In this document: positions 61,538 through 64,000 of the stretch, in pieces
Numbering within the stretch: position 1 is the first letter of the stretch
Layout: the number at the start of each line of letters is the position of its first letter
NCBI RefSeq assembly: GCF_017255185.1
Contig: NZ_JAFKCZ010000012.1
Location: forward strand, 62,001-126,000
Source: Parahaliea mediterranea
Lineage (GTDB): Bacteria > Pseudomonadota > Gammaproteobacteria > Pseudomonadales > Halieaceae
Direction of reading: 5' to 3'
Length of the DNA: 64,000 nucleotides
The notes under the pieces: generated by a model
Told to the model about the DNA's origin: nothing
The model's input: only the letters and a program-made list of their open reading frames with translations
Databases searched by the model: none
Translations under genes and position numbers: made by a program

Positions 61538-61908
61538 TGCGCAAATCTCCACGGTTGTTATTCGGGTGACGCAAACCAAAAATAGCAATAAAAGCAATGA
61601 GGTACAACAAATGCCCCGGCGATAATGCAACGGTTGCGCGACGCTCGACAGCACGATTATCAAACTGCGGGCGGGCTAAAACACACGGCGCCACTTTCAG
61701 CCTTCAGTCACCGCTGCCGTTTAACACTATAAAAAAAGGGGTTTTGCGCAAACCGCTTAGACTGCATTAACTCACGTGAAGCACGAGCAACCCGCGGAGT
61801 AGAGAAAAATGCCGTGGAAACAAGCGGGAAATAAATGCGGAAAAAAAACAAAAAAAAGAGGAGCCACGCTCCTCTTTCAATAAATGTTTACGATGATCTA
61901 GCTGGAAA
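61538..61908. other. 371-base intergenic region between algP-like gene and adk
   Basis: Contains the adk terminator at its right end and presumably the algP-like promoter. I see no gene, tRNA or repeat beyond AT-rich runs near 61720-61860. A 76-codon frame here overlaps the end of adk and is not credible. Confidence 0.5.
61847..61877 (-). terminator. Rho-independent terminator of adk
   Basis: On the minus strand a ten-base stem (AAAGAGGAGC with GCTCCTCTTT) and three-base loop are followed by a long T run, about 30 bases after the adk stop. Confidence 0.9.
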
Positions 61909-62622
<714 letters not shown>

Positions 62623-62689
62623 TTATAAAGGGGCAGTAACCATACACAGCGGGCCGGACAAGCACAAGTCCTGGCGGAATCTCACCGCG

Positions 62690-63496
62690 CTAACACTGCT
62701 TGGCCTTGTCCCAAAGTGCTTCCAATCCCCCGGAATCCAGCTCCGCCAGGGCCTGCCCGGCTGACCCGGCGAGGTCTTCCATGGTGTTGAAGCGGCCCTC
62801 GAACTTGGCGGACGCCCGGCGCAGGGCGGCCTCGGCATCGACTCCGAGGTGGCGGGACAAGTTGGCGCAAGTAAACAGCAAATCGCCCATCTCCTCCTCC
62901 ACAGCCGCGGCGCGTCCCGCGTCGATCGCCTCGCGCAGCTCGGCGATTTCCTCCTCCACCTTGGCCAGCACGCCGGCGGCATCGCGCCAATCGAAGCCCA
63001 CCCGGGCGGCGCGCTTCTGCAGTTTCTGCGCCCGCGGCAGCGCCGGCAGGGCCCGCGGCACGTCGGCCAACAGGCGGTGCTGGTCCCGCGCGCTGCGCTC
63101 GGCCTGCTTGATCGCCTCCCAGCTTTCCTTGACCTGCTCCACCGCGATAGCCCCGTCCACCACGCCCTCGATGTCACCGCGGGCAAATACGTGGGGATGG
63201 CGCCGGACCAGTTTTTCCACCAGGGTGTGCACGACATCGGGAAAGCTGAACAGCTCGCGCTCACGCCCCAACTGGGCGTAAAAAATCACCTGGAACAGGA
63301 CATCGCCGAGCTCCTCGGCGACGTGGGTAAAATCCTCGTGCTCGATGGCTTCCGCCAGCTCATAGCACTCCTCCAGGGTCGAGGGCACGATGCTGCGAAA
63401 ATCCTGCTTGAGATCCCAGGGGCATCCGCGCTCCGGGTCGCGCAGGCGCTCCATCACCCGCAATAAATCGTCGATGGTGTAGCGCTCGTCCCGCAC
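62690..63496 (-). CDS. mazG: Nucleoside triphosphate pyrophosphohydrolase MazG
   Basis: A 268-residue MazG with two tandem domains. The N-terminal domain has MERLRDPERGCPWDLKQDF and STLEECYELAEAIE; the C-terminal one has EEEIAELREAID and EEEMGDLLFTCANLSRHLG. It hydrolyses NTPs and in E. coli lowers ppGpp under stress. It starts at GTG with GGGAGAA upstream, 11 bases after the relA stop, the conserved relA-mazG order. Confidence 0.95.
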   Translation of the reverse strand: MRDERYTIDDLLRVMERLRDPERGCPWDLKQDFRSIVPSTLEECYELAEAIEHEDFTHVAEELGDVLFQVIFYAQLGRERELFSFPDVVHTLVEKLVRRHPHVFARGDIEGVVDGAIAVEQVKESWEAIKQAERSARDQHRLLADVPRALPALPRAQKLQKRAARVGFDWRDAAGVLAKVEEEIAELREAIDAGRAAAVEEEMGDLLFTCANLSRHLGVDAEAALRRASAKFEGRFNTMEDLAGSAGQALAELDSGGLEALWDKAKQC

Positions 63497-63507
63497 TGCC
63501 TTCTCCC

Positions 63508-64000
63508 CTACTCCGAGACCCTGGAGGTTGAAATCACATTGCTCAGCCGGTTGATCCGCTCCAGCAGGCGCGACAGCGCCCCGAGATCCGGCACTTCCAC
63601 CCGCAGGCGCATGGTCGCGGTGTGCTGGCGCTTGTTGGTATAGGTGTTGATCGACAGCACATTGATTCTGGCATTGGCGAACAGCGCGGTAATGTCGCGC
63701 AACAGGCCCTGGCGGTCATAGGCCTCGATGGCCACGTCCACCTCGTAATTTTCCCGGGGCGACTCGCCCCAATCCACCTCGATGATGCGCTGCGCGGACG
63801 ACTCCTGCAACTTGACCAGGCGCGCGCAGTCGCTGCGGTGAATACTCACGCCGCGGCCCTGGGTAATAAAGCCGGTGATGCGATCCCCGGGCAGCGGCTT
63901 GCAGCAGCCCGCGATATGGGTCAGCAGATTGCCCACCCCCTGGACCTTGACCCGGCTGCCGGACACTTTCTTGGCGCCGCCGCGGGCGATTTCCAGTTTC
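63508..64000 (-). CDS. relA: GTP pyrophosphokinase RelA, C-terminal part only
   Basis: The frame is open to the right edge, so the start lies outside. Visible are the end of the TGS/ZFD region (EIARGGAKKVSGSRVKVQGV, HIAGCCKPLPGD, GRGVSIHRSDCARL) and the C-terminal ACT domain (LLRDITALFANARINVLSIN), about 163 residues. RelA makes (p)ppGpp at stalled ribosomes; the catalytic domain is not in the window. mazG follows directly. Confidence 0.95.
   Translation of the reverse strand, partial: KLEIARGGAKKVSGSRVKVQGVGNLLTHIAGCCKPLPGDRITGFITQGRGVSIHRSDCARLVKLQESSAQRIIEVDWGESPRENYEVDVAIEAYDRQGLLRDITALFANARINVLSINTYTNKRQHTATMRLRVEVPDLGALSRLLERINRLSNVISTSRVSE

Overview
The window is a visibly G+C-rich chromosome segment, densely packed with genes on both strands. 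Its family content points to an aerobic gammaproteobacterium. The markers are an AlgP-like histone H1-type protein beside adk, a relA-mazG pair, a psp operon with a divergent pspF, outer-membrane phospholipase A, TonB-dependent receptors, and an E. coli-type LexA box before a PA0069-family gene. Marine or soil lineages near Halieaceae/Cellvibrionales or Pseudomonas-like bacteria would fit, but that placement is inference. No rRNA, tRNA, CRISPR array, transposase or phage gene was seen.

Layout. 1-5.3 kb: end of a sugar-transfer-type ATP-grasp gene, a LexA-box radical SAM gene, glutathione-dependent formaldehyde detoxification (frmA-fghA) and a CynX/NimT-type transporter. 5.3-16.8 kb: eight co-directional minus-strand genes that look like one operon. 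They encode two exported N-acyl-D-amino-acid deacylases, an exported S12 serine hydrolase, an exported esterase, a TonB receptor, DgcA, DgcN and a YkvI-like membrane protein, with a divergent GntR-type regulator at 17.1 kb. This is the most coherent accessory system here. I read it as uptake and breakdown of D-amino-acid-containing (probably D-glutamate-containing) compounds. 18.2-22.1 kb: the psp membrane-stress operon, its sigma54-type control region, pspF and an overlapping luxR gene, followed by a semialdehyde dehydrogenase and an omega-aminotransferase (22.2-25.0 kb).

25.0-29.9 kb: a tripartite drug-efflux operon (HlyD/EmrA, DHA2 MFS, NodT outer-membrane factor) with a divergent TetR regulator and a perfect palindromic operator. 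29.9-36.9 kb: a zinc-ribbon protein, a class I aminotransferase, glpK coupled to an aldehyde dehydrogenase, an AraC regulator and an acyl-CoA dehydrogenase. 36.9-41.6 kb: an AEC carrier, a second omega-aminotransferase with a divergent LysR regulator, and two HupE/UreJ-like proteins. 41.6-48.2 kb: a ketosteroid-dehydrogenase-like flavoprotein, cytochrome c', a cytochrome b561/NUDIX/M20 operon and a lysine-forming saccharopine dehydrogenase homologue.

48.2-64 kb: mostly housekeeping. It holds a TSUP transporter fused to a DUF442 domain, purC, pldA, a second TonB receptor, trpS, a queuosine-tRNA mannosyltransferase homologue, an M18 aminopeptidase, a TetR regulator, uppP-tsaB, mobA, an inverted REP pair, the AlgP-like gene, adk, mazG and the 3' end of relA. 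Noncoding features worth attention are the LexA box, the psp control region, two operators, a dispersed element shared by two convergent intergenic regions, and the REP cluster.
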